Below are positions 24,674 through 36,600 of a stretch of 64,000 nt of DNA, one piece after another (position 1 is the first letter of the stretch; every line of letters begins with the position of its first letter). The notes under the pieces were generated by a model. The model was not told the DNA's origin. It searched no databases and worked only from the letters and a program-made list of their open reading frames with translations. The translations under genes and the position numbers were made by a program. This DNA is from Desmodus rotundus (Eukaryota > Chordata > Mammalia > Chiroptera > Phyllostomidae): contig NC_071389.1 of NCBI RefSeq assembly GCF_022682495.2, positions 45,088,239 through 45,152,238 on the forward strand, read 5' to 3'.

Positions 24674-27600
24674 CATGATGACCCTAGCGTTGTTGTATGG
24701 GTTAGATGAGATAACAGAAAGGGAAGCCTTTCTTTCAGTGCTGGCACATTGGAATCATTCCATAAGCTATTACTGAATGATTGTGGGTCTGGCCTTTCAA
24801 GTTCCCTGGATGCTGTTTCCCTCATTATGGAGTGAGCAAGGTCAAGGTCACACATCTCGTCCCTCTGGAGACTAGGCCTATTAACATCACTGTTTTCCAC
24901 AGTTGGAGAAAGTACCCCAAGCCCATAAGTATACGCTGGCCCACCAGGGACCAGTCCAGCAAGGGGAGGGATTCGTGCGAATGAATCACTCATGTTGGAA
25001 AAAATAATCCAGGACATACAGTGTCACCATTCAATGTTGAGAGTAATAGCTTCACTTGACTGAAACATTCATTACATTTTCTAAGATGGGATAAATTTTT
25101 AAGGGACAGAAGGAAAATGTTTAGTAGAAAATTTACAGCCTTATATCTAATGGGATCTCTTCATACTACGAGCAGTTTATGCAAAACAGATGCCTGCGTA
25201 GTGGTGCCGGCGTGCACCTGTGGGTTTGACGGTTATATTTCATGCTCCCCCTCCTCCAGTTCTTGCAGACAACCTGAAATCCAACCCTGGAATTAAGTGG
25301 CAGTATTTCAGTTCCGAAGAAGGAATTTTCACTGTTTTCCCAGCACACAAGTTCCGATGTAAGGGCAGCTACGAGCATCGCAGTAGGTATGTTGACTCAC
25401 TTGCTAAAGTTTTAATTACTGCTTCAGACGGATCTGTATGAAATATAGGCTCCTCATTTATACATATGGCTCTGCCTCTAGGCTGTGGTTTTAGAAACTT
25501 GTGCTTGTTCTTGATTTCACCTTTGGACATAGGTTGAATGTGGGAGTGTTAGGGAAGGGCAAATGATAGAGTCCAGAGCTTTTCTAGAACTATCAAACAA
25601 GCCAAATTCAACAAGGTGTTTACTAAAGATATTGAATTGATTGAAGCACCCAAACTGTTCTGAGCGTCTGACATCTTTGGTGAGACAGAAATGGTAATAT
25701 TGCACCTTCTCCTGAAGTACAGCCCTCGAAGACTTGATAGCCTGTTTTAGAGTAGAGTTTGTAATGCTCAGCTTGCCTTTCTGTGATATTATGCTTGGCC
25801 AGCCCTTTAAAATGTACACTCAAATCTTAGCTACGAGAAGGGTGAGGGGGTTGTTAGAAAACATTGGGTTAAAGATCTATCATGAACACAGAAATGACTT
25901 GAGGTTTTACCACTTAGCCAGAAGGGCAGTGATGGAGAGATCCTTTGTATGACAAGACTCGTCGATTTACAGAATGAACCCCTTGGGCAAAGATGACTCC
26001 CCCTGGGAATCCCCACGGTTTCCCCTTTGCAATGCCAGGCATTTGATCCAGAACTTCTGCAGTCAGTGCAACAGGCCCCCTTTTCGGGGCCTAAATTAAC
26101 TGGGGCTTCTCTTCATCTGATTTTCATTTGCTTCTCAGAAGAGAAATTAGGAGGCATGCTGTTTTTAATGAATCACCTGTGAGGGATAGTCCAAAAGGAC
26201 AAGCTGGACCTTGTCACAAATCAGCATTCACCTACACTTGGGAGGTTTCAAGCATCTCGGCTGTAAATAAGTTGTGATTTATATACTCCACTGACGCAGT
26301 TTTTATGAACTTGCTGTGGCACCGTGAACACGGATTCTACTATAGTTATGTGAGTCGAGTTAGAAAGAGGAAGGTGTGTCCTTTTTTAAAAATCCATTCA
26401 CGTAGCTTGGAGGACCTAAAAAGCTCAGTATTTCACATGGTTGTCCGTGTTGGGATAGTTAGATTTTCTTCTTTTCGGTTCCCTCTTTCATTTCTGTAGC
26501 CACGTCTCCTGGATTCTTTTAATCCCATTTCCCTGCTGGCTCAATGGGATCCACTAGTGGCCCCTTAGTATTAATGCAGGACTTCGGGCTTGAGAACGAC
26601 AGTGTCCATTGGACACATGTTGAGGGTGTTTGGGACTTTGCCTACATTTCTTAATTTGTGCCCAGGCTTTTGTGACTCAACTGGCATCTAACATTTCACA
26701 GAAAAATCTTGTGTTTGAGGGGTGTCAATAAAGGAGAACATTCTCTTGAGGCTGATTTGCTTTCTTAAGCTCCCCCTAATTTGTTCCAGCTTTAAAACTG
26801 TGAATAGAGACCTCATTAAACCTCTTCTCACAAACCATCCTGTACTGCTTTGATGGGGGGCATTTCTCCTTTAGAGCTCCACCCCCACCCCCTTTTCTTA
26901 CTGTTGGCAAACAAAAACCCGGCAAGAAGAGTGGCTATCACAGGCTTGGACAAATTTGATGGCACGGTTTTAAATGCTTAGATAAGGGGCCTTTTGGTGG
27001 CTGACCTGTGTGAATGGCTTCAGTACTGAAAGGAAAGGGCCCTCTTAGCACAAGCCTTTGTCTTGGGGGGAAAGAAACCAAACCTGCTATTCAAAGCCGC
27101 CCAGCATGCTCTCAGATTATGGGCTGCCTGAGTCCCGCTCTGTCAGTCTGCCAAGGAGGACCCTGCACTGGCTTTTTCTCCCTCTGATGCTCTCTCTGCA
27201 GCTTGAGGGGGCCACCCAATCCATTTCCTGTAGCAGGATGTTGGGTAATGGTGGCAGCATCGTCAGGAGCAGCTGAGATGGTTGACTTTTGAGGAAAAGC
27301 TAGCCTTCCAAACGATTTGCTTCTCGAAACCTTCTCGTGGTTGCTTTAGTCTTTAGAAGATGTACGTTACCAATCCCTGGTCTGCAGACTCACACTGTTG
27401 TCTTGGGGAGTTGTTTTCCGTGCGCCAGTGTAGTTTCCCGCCCCCTGCCCATCTCTCCACGTCTGTGTGCCTGGTGGAAAAACATCCACACCAGCATGCC
27501 TGCACATCTGTCGTGCTCGCAGCTGTGTCAGGTCGAGGCCTTTTACTGAAACCAGGACTGACTGCAGAGAGCTTCTGCTCCTTCTAGACCTATCTACGTC

Positions 27601-30600
27601 TCTACAGTCCGGCCGCAGTCAAAGCACATAGTAGTGATCCTGGACCACGGGGCTTCCGTCACCGACACCCAGCTGCAGATCGCCAAGGACGCTGCCCAGG
27701 TCATCCTCAGCGCCATCGACGAACATGATAAGGTGACCATTGTCATGTGACCCGCCTGAGCCGGTCGGCCTTCAGCACCTTTGTAAAAGCACTTCATGGT
27801 CTATGACATATATTTTTAAATCCATCTTTAAAATGATGTTGGGGAAAGAGAATGGCTTGGTTTTCACTCTAGTATCTGAGGAAGCAGCTGCCAACTCTGC
27901 TTCCAAATCTCTCTTCAAACCACCCCCACCCAGCCAAGGCTTGCACTTCTTTTGTGCCACCTGTTAAGACTTCTAATTAGCTCTGACTTTCACACTGGAA
28001 GTTAGGCTAAGGAACAAAAGGGTGAGGACTTGGATGTTGGTGGATGGCTGGACTTTATCTGAAGATGGATGGGAGGGAAGGGGGCAGGGAATACTGCTGG
28101 AGGTTTACTAATCTCTAGGACACCTCAGAGACAGGTGTGTCCACAGCTAATGATATAATCTATTGCCTGTGGACATTTGCTGCTTCATCATTTTGACTTT
28201 TCCAACCCCTAAGGTTTTGCTCACTAATGTAGTGGCTTAAAACACACTCCCCATATCTTTACCCCCACCTTCAGTTGGAAAATCAAGATGGTTAGTACTT
28301 GCTAAGATTTTTGTCTGCACGAAATACTTTTTTCTTTAATGTTATATGTGAACACCATACCAGTGACTTCATCTTGGAACAAAATCAAGCTCTAGGATCC
28401 CTCCCTCTTACCAATCCTTAACTAATCCTTTTCAAATTTGATAGATGTGTGCCTCCAGGCATTCATTTTTAAACTCTCAGGAATCTGTAGGCCTTCGCAT
28501 TCCCTGGGCTCTTCTGAAATTTAAAAATAAAAATTAAAAACACCTTTACATGGTAGGATAACAAGTTTCTTTTTCTTGCCTCCAGATCTCGGTGCTGACT
28601 GTGGCCGACACTGTCAGAGCCTGCTCTCTTGACCAGTGCTACAAGACGTTCCTGTCGCCCGCCACCAGTGAGACAAAAAGGAAAATGTCCACCTTCGTTA
28701 GCAGCATCAAGTCTTCGGACAGCCCTACGCAGCACGCAGTGGGGTTTCAAAAGGCGTTTCAGCTAATTCGAAGCACAAACAATAACACCAAGTTCCAAGC
28801 GAGTAAGTGTGATTTCTCAGAGGACTTAGAAACTAACGGATAAAGGATGGCGATAGAAATACATTGTAAGTGGATCACACCACAATGTCTACAGGGATTT
28901 TTTAAAAAATTGACTTAGGAAAAAAACGTTTGTGTGTTGTCGTAATGGTCATCTCATGCTGGGGTCTGACTAGGTTTGCTCTTCTTTTCCTATCAAAGTC
29001 TGCACAATTTCTTCACTCCCAGAGCCTCCTCTTTCTGCCCCTTTATTAAGAACATATCCCCATTTATTTCCCAGGGGAGCACCCACTTCCTTTTTCATGC
29101 TGATTGTCAACCTTGCCTCCTCATTGACTTAGAGTGGGCGTCTGCTTGTACCCGGTACGCATAACCGGGGCGGCGGGAGTCCCAGCCTCGATCCTCCCAT
29201 CTTCTAGCCAGCTGTCATTTAGATGGGCATTGCCCTTCAAATGTACAAAGACACTCTAATTTAATTTTATGTATTAAAGAAAATCTGGAATTAGAATGCA
29301 TACTAAAAGAGAGGATATTTGAAATAAGACACATGCTTTGAAACTTGAAAGAAATTATTCAATTTTCCCTTTTATATTTTAAAATTATTTGTAGGGTTTC
29401 TCTTTAAATGAATGTCTCGAGATAAATTTAAAGAATATCTTTTTAAGCTCTTTATTGTGTGTGCATTAAAAGTAAGGCAGCATGGATAAATGCAAAGCAC
29501 AGTGCCTGGCACATGGTGGGCCCTTGAAAGAAGGAAGCTACTCTAATTATTGCAACTAGTGATGGTAGATGGCATATGGGTTCTGTGTTTCAGAGTATTA
29601 TCATCTCATAGCTTGTTGTTATCATCTCACAGTTTTCCATGAGTCAGGAGCCTGGGTAGAGCCTAACTGGCTGGGTTCGCTGTTTGGGGCCGCACAAGGT
29701 TGCAGTCCAGCTGTCAGCCAGGTCTGTGGTCTCAGCGGAGGGTTGGAGTCCTCTTCCGAGCTCAGTTGTTGACATCATTAATTTCCTTGCAACTAAAATC
29801 CATGTCCGCTTGCTTCTTCAAGGCCAGCAGGAGAGCATCTCGTCTCCCAGCTCCTTGAAAGGTCTAGTCTGATCTAATCAGACCCACCTCCCTTTCGATT
29901 TCATCAGGTTGATCTCCCTTGTGATCAACTTATTAGAGACCTTAATTCCATCTGCAAAATCACTCCATCACCTTTGCCATAGACCGTTGGTTGGAAGCAA
30001 ATTACTGGTCATGTCCACATTCAGGAGGGGAGGGGATTATGCAAGGGTGTCGGTCATCAGGCTCATCTTAGAATGTCCCCAACCAGCCCTGAGAAGTGCC
30101 AGCTACTGGTGACCAATATGACAGGATGGCCTCCTGTTCAATAAGACCAGCAGATAAGGCTGACCTCTTAAATATTCAAGATGATTGGCTAGTTGGTCAA
30201 TGCCATTTACCTGTAGGTATCATCTCCCAGGTGCCGTCTACCTGTCGGCATTCCTCAGGGGAAGTGTTCTTTTTACTTGATTCTTCAGCCATCAAACCAG
30301 CTTTGGAGTTTAGGTCCAATTCTGATGATTGCGCTATTTATATCATGGAGAGAAATGTCAGCCTGGCAGTGGCCAGGCAGTGAATGTGAGTCCAGCGAGC
30401 CCAAGGTAGGGTCACAAGGACCGTCTCGGGACAGCATGTTCCTCCAGGAGGGCAGCGGCTCTTCTGTTCAGCCTGTGTTTCCAGGAAGGAATTTCTGCCC
30501 AGTGCTGCCAGATCTTGTGTTTCAAGGGAAGCCAGAAATCTGGATTTTTATGTGAAATCCCTTGATTTTCAAATGTTAACATTTGTTCCAGCTCTAAAAC

Positions 30601-33600
30601 TGTGAGTAGAGAACTCATTAAACCTCTTCTTAAAATCTTCCTACACTGCACGTTAGCAGAAGGCTACTTTGATGGGAAGCATTTGTCTTCTGTGTGTTCT
30701 GGTTGTTTGTTTTTAATGTGCAGAGGAGTCTTTTTTAGGCCAAGGAACGTGTTTCTAAGGTTTAGCTCACAGGTCTCAAAGCTTCTCCTGGCAGTTCGGA
30801 GAGGGAAGAAAGATCCCAGTGGGTTGCATAAACAAATACTTCAGGAACTAGCATTGTCCAGTTTATTCAGGAGAGATTTGAGGTGCTCTCAAGCAATATA
30901 GCATAGTGGTTAAACATGCAGGTTTTGGATTTCAACCAATGTGGTTTTATAAATTCCTACTCTGAAATTTTTCTAACCTTGCGAACTTGAGTAAATTATT
31001 TGATCTTTCCAGGCCTGATTTCCTTATCCACAAACTGGGGGTGATAATAAGATCCAGGATTCCATGATAAATATTGAATAAATGTAGCTGTGGTTATTAT
31101 GATACTCAGTTTCCTCCAAGTGTGTTCCAGCTAACCTAGAGCAGATCCCCAGGCATCCTAAATTGACCTCAAGCCTAACTGTGACCAAGGCCCACTAGTA
31201 GCCTTGGCGACAACACAGCGAGGGGTCTGTCTACTCCTCCTAGGAGCGTGCACTATACATCACTCCTGATTATTCCACGGACAGTTATTTAGCACCTACT
31301 CTGTATCTGGCACTGTTTTAAGGTCATGGGGTGGGATTATTCTAATGAGTCAGACCTACCCAGTAGGATTGTTGTGAGGATTAATCTGTGCATGAAAGTA
31401 AAATATTGACCCCATCTCAGTAGCCATATAAACAAAAGATACATCTCATAAATTACTGTAGCTTTGCACTAATAAGAAAAATCTAACACTTTTATCCAGT
31501 GCTGGCTCTTTTTCAGTCACATAGTAGATCTATAACAGATACCATCAGTACCTTTGGGTTGTTTGCCCTGGGTTTGTTTTGGGGGTGATTGGTTGGTGGG
31601 TGACTTTATAGCAGATGGTTAGGAGTGCCGATCTACTGGCACGGTCACAGTCCACATGTGAGTTGTTCTTTCCTTTTTGATGGCCCTAAGACATGCAGGT
31701 GGCTAGACAGGGGCTTGCCAAGTGGGGAGTCCATTGCATTTTCTTCTAGGTACATGCTGTGTTGTTGCTCTGCCCCAAGTCCCTATAATTACTCATCCCT
31801 GACATTACTGATCACAGGGCTTAAAGTTCCACTAACTGAGTGACTAGACAGAATATTCTAATAAGTAAAAGTAAATCAGACCAAACTTTGCAGATGTGGT
31901 ATCTAAGAGTAGAAAAATAACTCAATTTTGATTGACGATAGGACAGGGGTGGAGTCAGGGATGAGGCCGAAACAGTGCGGATGCTCATCAAGTGTGTATC
32001 CTGTCGTGGGGGTGGAGAGAAAATACCCCGGCTGCTAAAGGAACTTGCGGGCTGCAGGCCTTCTAGCTTCCCAGGGACGGGCCTGCGCCCCAAGACCAGG
32101 TCTCAGTGACAGCGCACTTCATCAGGATCACAAAGCTAAGGGGAAACGCAGTGGGTTTTAAGTCAGTTCTACAGGTGTATCCAGGCATTTAACACACAGT
32201 ACATTTGCCACAGGGCAAGGGATTGTCTCATTCTTTGGAACAGTCTGAAACTTTAAGTGAGATGTTCACAGGTGTGTATTTGCAACATTGGAAACATATC
32301 ATCACCTAGTTTAACACAGAGATATTCCTAAGCTTATGGATTTTTTGTATGTATTTCATCAGTATTCACTTCCTAATTTCTGAAAAATAAATAGTGTGAT
32401 AAAAATTTGAGGTTAGTGTTTATTAGAGAATTATTCAAGCATCAGAATTGGCTTTAAGACTTGCTTATATGCGAAGTCTTAGTAGTAACTAAGGGATAGC
32501 AACTGTGAATGGATTTACTTCTTTGAGTCAAATTTTATTAAATCAGTTCATTTGCCTGCAACATTGATTCAACATAAACGATCTGTTCAATACTGCATAA
32601 TAAAGGATACTTTCAAAGTCTAAATTGGAAATCTATAAATTGCAGGAACTTCAAGCATGGTATCCTCAACATTTGTGAGGATAATTTTTTTAAAAGAGTA
32701 ACCATATACATTATCTGTTGCAGGTTGATGAATTACCCCAACACTCAGTGACTTAAAATAATAAGCATTTATTATTTCAGTGTCTGTAGGTCAGGAATTG
32801 GGGCACAGCCTAGCCGGGTGCCTGTGGCTAACGGTGTCCCATGAGGCTGCAGTCAAACTATTTGGCTAGGGCTTCTGTCCTCTCAAAGTTCAAGCCGGGA
32901 AGGATTCGCTTCCAGGTTCACTCAAATGGGTGCTAGTGGGATTTGATTCTCAGGGCCTCAGTTCCATGCCTCTCCGTGGAACAGCTCACAGGATGCTATC
33001 TGGCTTCCCCGTCAGAGTGAGAGAGCACCCAAGGTAGAAGCCACCGTCTTCTTGGTCTTCTCATAACCTAACCTGTCTCTTGACATCCCGTCAGCTCTGC
33101 TGCAAGCAAGTCATTGCCTCCAGCCCACACACCCAGGGAGACTATTGCCCAGGGATGCTAATGTTTAGCGGTGGGATCACTGGAGGACCAGCTTGGAGAT
33201 CACCTGCCACAGCAACTCTGAAGCAACCTCAATTAAATGACAACAATTAGGGCCTGAAGAAATAAGCTTATCACATATTATATAAATATGTATTTCTCAA
33301 TAAAAAAATGTAAACTGGTACGCAGGATGTCTTACAAATCTGTATTGAATCAAAGAATCTCGGGTTAGAAAGAAAATGTAAACATCGAGTTCTCTTCCTT
33401 CTTCCCTCCATTAAAGCCATTATTCAGCCTCTGTCTCTATGTCTGTAGTGCAGGAAATCTATCCTTTCTGTTTTTGCGTAAGTCCACTTGAAGGGGGTTC
33501 TTCTCACTGAGCTAAAATGACTTCTCAATGAACTCTCCCCATTAGCCCTAGTAGGAAAGTAGTTTTAATCTTGAGTCATAGGTGCTTCCTGACGCCACTC

Positions 33601-36600
33601 CACATGTTTTGTTTTGTGTTTGGGTGCATGTTATGGTTTCTTCTTTTGTCTTTTGCCCTCTGTTTGCCCTCACCCCTTTGCTTTCAGTCTTTTCCTAAAC
33701 TAACTGGTTTGTTCTCCCAGCGCCCGGCGAAGTAAGCTCTGGCATCCCGTGTCGTGGACAGGTGCGTGCAGGTGTAGGGGTGAGGGAATCTGCCTGCATC
33801 ACCCAGACACAGCTCGTAGATGCCAGAGCTGGGAGTCGAACTCAGGCAGCCTGGCTCCTATGTCTGGGTTTTATTGCTCTTCTGCTCTGGCAAGTTTGAA
33901 AAATAAAAATGGTTTGGAACTACTTAGTGTGGGGACAATAACTGCACACATCTCAAGAGCCCCTGGGAGAACCACCATTTTTAAAGGCTAGTCCCTTCCC
34001 CACCGAGGGGAGGGAAAAAAATGTACATTCTTGTCAAGAACCCTGAGTCACTAAGGAAAATATAAAATCAGATTCTGAGTCCTCATTTTCAGAAGGCAGG
34101 AGAGACTTCCCTTTCGGATAGCTAAATTACCTGAACCGTGGGTGCCTAAAGGAAATCTCCTTTTATCTGGTAAATTTATTAGGAACACCTCTTTACCTGA
34201 CAGTGGATGAGTGAGGCCTCATTGCCCACAAAGGGCAGCATGGCTGGGAAGCAGAGGCGGGGAGATGAAAGCCCAGCATCAAATGCGAAGGAGCAGGAGT
34301 GGTGGGCCAGGCAGGTCCTTGAGGCGGTAAAGTCCAGGGGATGTGACAAAGAAATGGAACTGCTGCCTTTAGCCAGAATCCAATGTAACAATTTGTATGT
34401 TTTTGTTTAGATACAGACATGGTCATAATTTACCTGTCAGCTGGCATTACATCAAAGGACTCTTCGGAAGAAGATAAAAAGGCGACTCTCCGCATCATCA
34501 ATGAAGAAAATAGCTTTCTAAACAACTCCGTGATGATTCTCACCTATGCCCTCATGAACGGTAGGCAGTGTTTCAAGATTTTTCTTTCAGATGAAAGTTC
34601 TCCCTAAGTGTATGCTGCTTTCATAAAAATAAAAAAGAACCCTCGTGGGGTGCTTTGATGAAGGGTATAAGGAGAGGGCAGCTAAGCAGCCTCCTTCCCA
34701 AGCCCGGCTCTCTCTCTCTACTGTGGGCATCAGGGTGTGTGTTAGATGGCCCTTTCTCTCCATCTCTCCAGCCAACGGCTCATTTCCAAACCATCTCCAG
34801 TTATGTGATCTTGCAGAGAAGTCTGTATAACTCCTTTATTTTTTCTGCTTCTCCTTCATATTCTTGGATTTTGATACTGCATGGAGGTAACTAAGTTTTT
34901 TCTCTGATTTAAGGAAGTCAGGGTGCTGACGTACATTCTTCTGTGAGACTGTGAATATCACACTCGCCCACAGACTCACGCCCTGAAGCCTCTTGTGCTC
35001 CTTGCCCCTCCGCAGCTGTCTTAGCTGTATAATGGAGACAAGACAAATACCTGGCGGGGTTGTTGTGGAGATTCGCCCTACATATTAAACACGCAGGACA
35101 GTGCCTGGTACCTGTAAGAAACTCATTAAAGTTCATGTGTTTTGTTTGTTTTTGCTGTTAAATTGGACATTAATTATATGAAAGGACTTAGTCACTTGGC
35201 AGATCTGAGGAAACACTCAGTACCTTTCCTTCTGTCCCCAACCTGTCCTCCAGCCTGACTGCAGCTCAGTGTTCTGGCCTCTCTGCTGTGTCTTGTCCCC
35301 CAGCACCCTCCCCCCCGTTAATGCGTTGCTCTCTCTCAAAACATCTGCAGGCACCTTGTTCTCTGTTCCAGGTGGCGGTAGGGTCTTGTTTCTAAGAGGC
35401 TGTGTCTCGATCCAGCACCCTTCCCGCCTACGGCCTTCATTTCTCCCATCTACTTCCAGAGTTCCATGTAGAACCGCGGGGCTTTGGGGACAGCGGTTCT
35501 CGTATTTTAACGTGCTGAGGATTACGTGGAGTTATTTTTGTGAAAAGCAGACTCCCAGGCAGTGCCCTCCGATTTTCTTTCAGACCCTCTTGGGCAGGGT
35601 CCTGGAATGTGAGTTTGGGGCAGCACGATCCTTCCCCAGGTGTTTTGTGGACTGCACATGGCAGAGCACCAGGTGTGTGGTCGAGAGGTTCTGGGTTCCA
35701 ATCTCCATTTGTTAGATGTGGGGCTTATTGCAAGTTACGTCATTGCTTTAGGCCACAGTTTTGTCTGTTAAATGAAAGAATAAAATATACATAGGGTTGC
35801 TATGATAATAAACAAACAAGATATGATGTGTTTAAGGTTCCTGGCACAGCACCTGGGAAGCGACCAGTCCCTCAGAGCAGGTGAAGGAGAGAACGAAAGG
35901 CTCTGTGATTTCCGTCCGAGGACGGCTCCCAGCAGAGGTGCTTCTGCCCCGCTCTGGGTCGCTCCCCAGTGCGTGTGCGTAGTGCTGTGTGCGTGTTGCC
36001 TGTTAACTCTGCAGTCGTGTGCTCACGTACGTACAGGTGTCTCTTCCCTCCTTTTTCCACCAGAACTCGAGCTTCTCAGACAGGAGCAATGCTTTAGTTT
36101 CCTGTATATTCTGAGCACAGCCGAGGTGGGCAGGGATGGCCTGTTTTTGCCTGGGACACATACCTTTCAGTGTTATCTCTGGGTGCCAGTCTCTCTTTTT
36201 TCTTATGGCTACCTTCTTTTAATTAGCAATAATTGCGCCTCAGATAAACCTCATTGGCTACTATACTGCCACTGAGCAAAGCTGGCTACCTTCTTTTAAG
36301 AGGAAGGAAGGGATAGAGATAAGGAAGGGGGGGGGTGGAAGGAAGGAAAGAGGGGAAAGGAGGTGGGGAACAGGATGGGGGAGGGAGGGAAATTTATCAA
36401 GCCTACAATGTAACCTAGTGCACTGAGGTTTTAGAGCTGTATCATACAAAGTCCTTGACCTCAGGAAGCTTATAACCTAGTGAGAAAGACAGACGGACAA
36501 GGCAGATACATGAAATGCAATATTACAGGAGTAAGGAAGCATAAAAGGAGGTGATCGTGTCTTCTTTCCCGTTAGATCTGAAGGTCTGCTCAGGCAGATA

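Larger units (their letters stand above)
10047..25259 (+). other. CACHD1 intron w1-w2 (about 15.2 kb)
   Basis: The largest intron in the window. It holds a GATA tetranucleotide run (11576-11595), L2 pieces (14815-15190, 15415-15602, 16280-16440), MIR pieces (15930-16055, 19040-19145, 20440-20510, 21735-21915, 24290-24365), a MER5A-like element (17095-17262), an LTR-like region with a minisatellite and hairpin (17690-19020), a possible old L1 piece (21925-22070), an L1 3' end (24371-24480) and a purine-rich microsatellite (24487-24671). No further CACHD1 exon is recognisable. Confidence 0.85.
28803..34410 (+). other. CACHD1 intron w4-w5 (5.6 kb)
   Basis: Holds two MLT1-like LTR relics (29590-30085, 32715-33215), the second intron-shared block (30581-30691), a MIR (30890-31105), an L2 scrap (31270-31335) and a MIR scrap (33775-33890). 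No exon recognised. Confidence 0.85.

Noticed and set aside
24386..25017. Minus-strand serine/leucine/proline-rich frames (96 and 177 codons)
   Set aside because: They are translations of the polypurine microsatellite and its flanks.
25387..27587. An additional small exon in the conserved-looking intron w2-w3
   Set aside because: Exons w2 and w3 join in frame with the expected family sequence, leaving no missing residues.
27588..27732. Assignment to CACNA2D1-4 rather than CACHD1
   Set aside because: The metal-site motif DHGAS, RSRPIY in place of RRRPWY, and the late CECPCEC cluster fit CACHD1 and not the four alpha2delta subunits.
35802..36275. 157-codon plus-strand open frame
   Set aside because: Starts in a MIR tail and has no family similarity or splice-site context.
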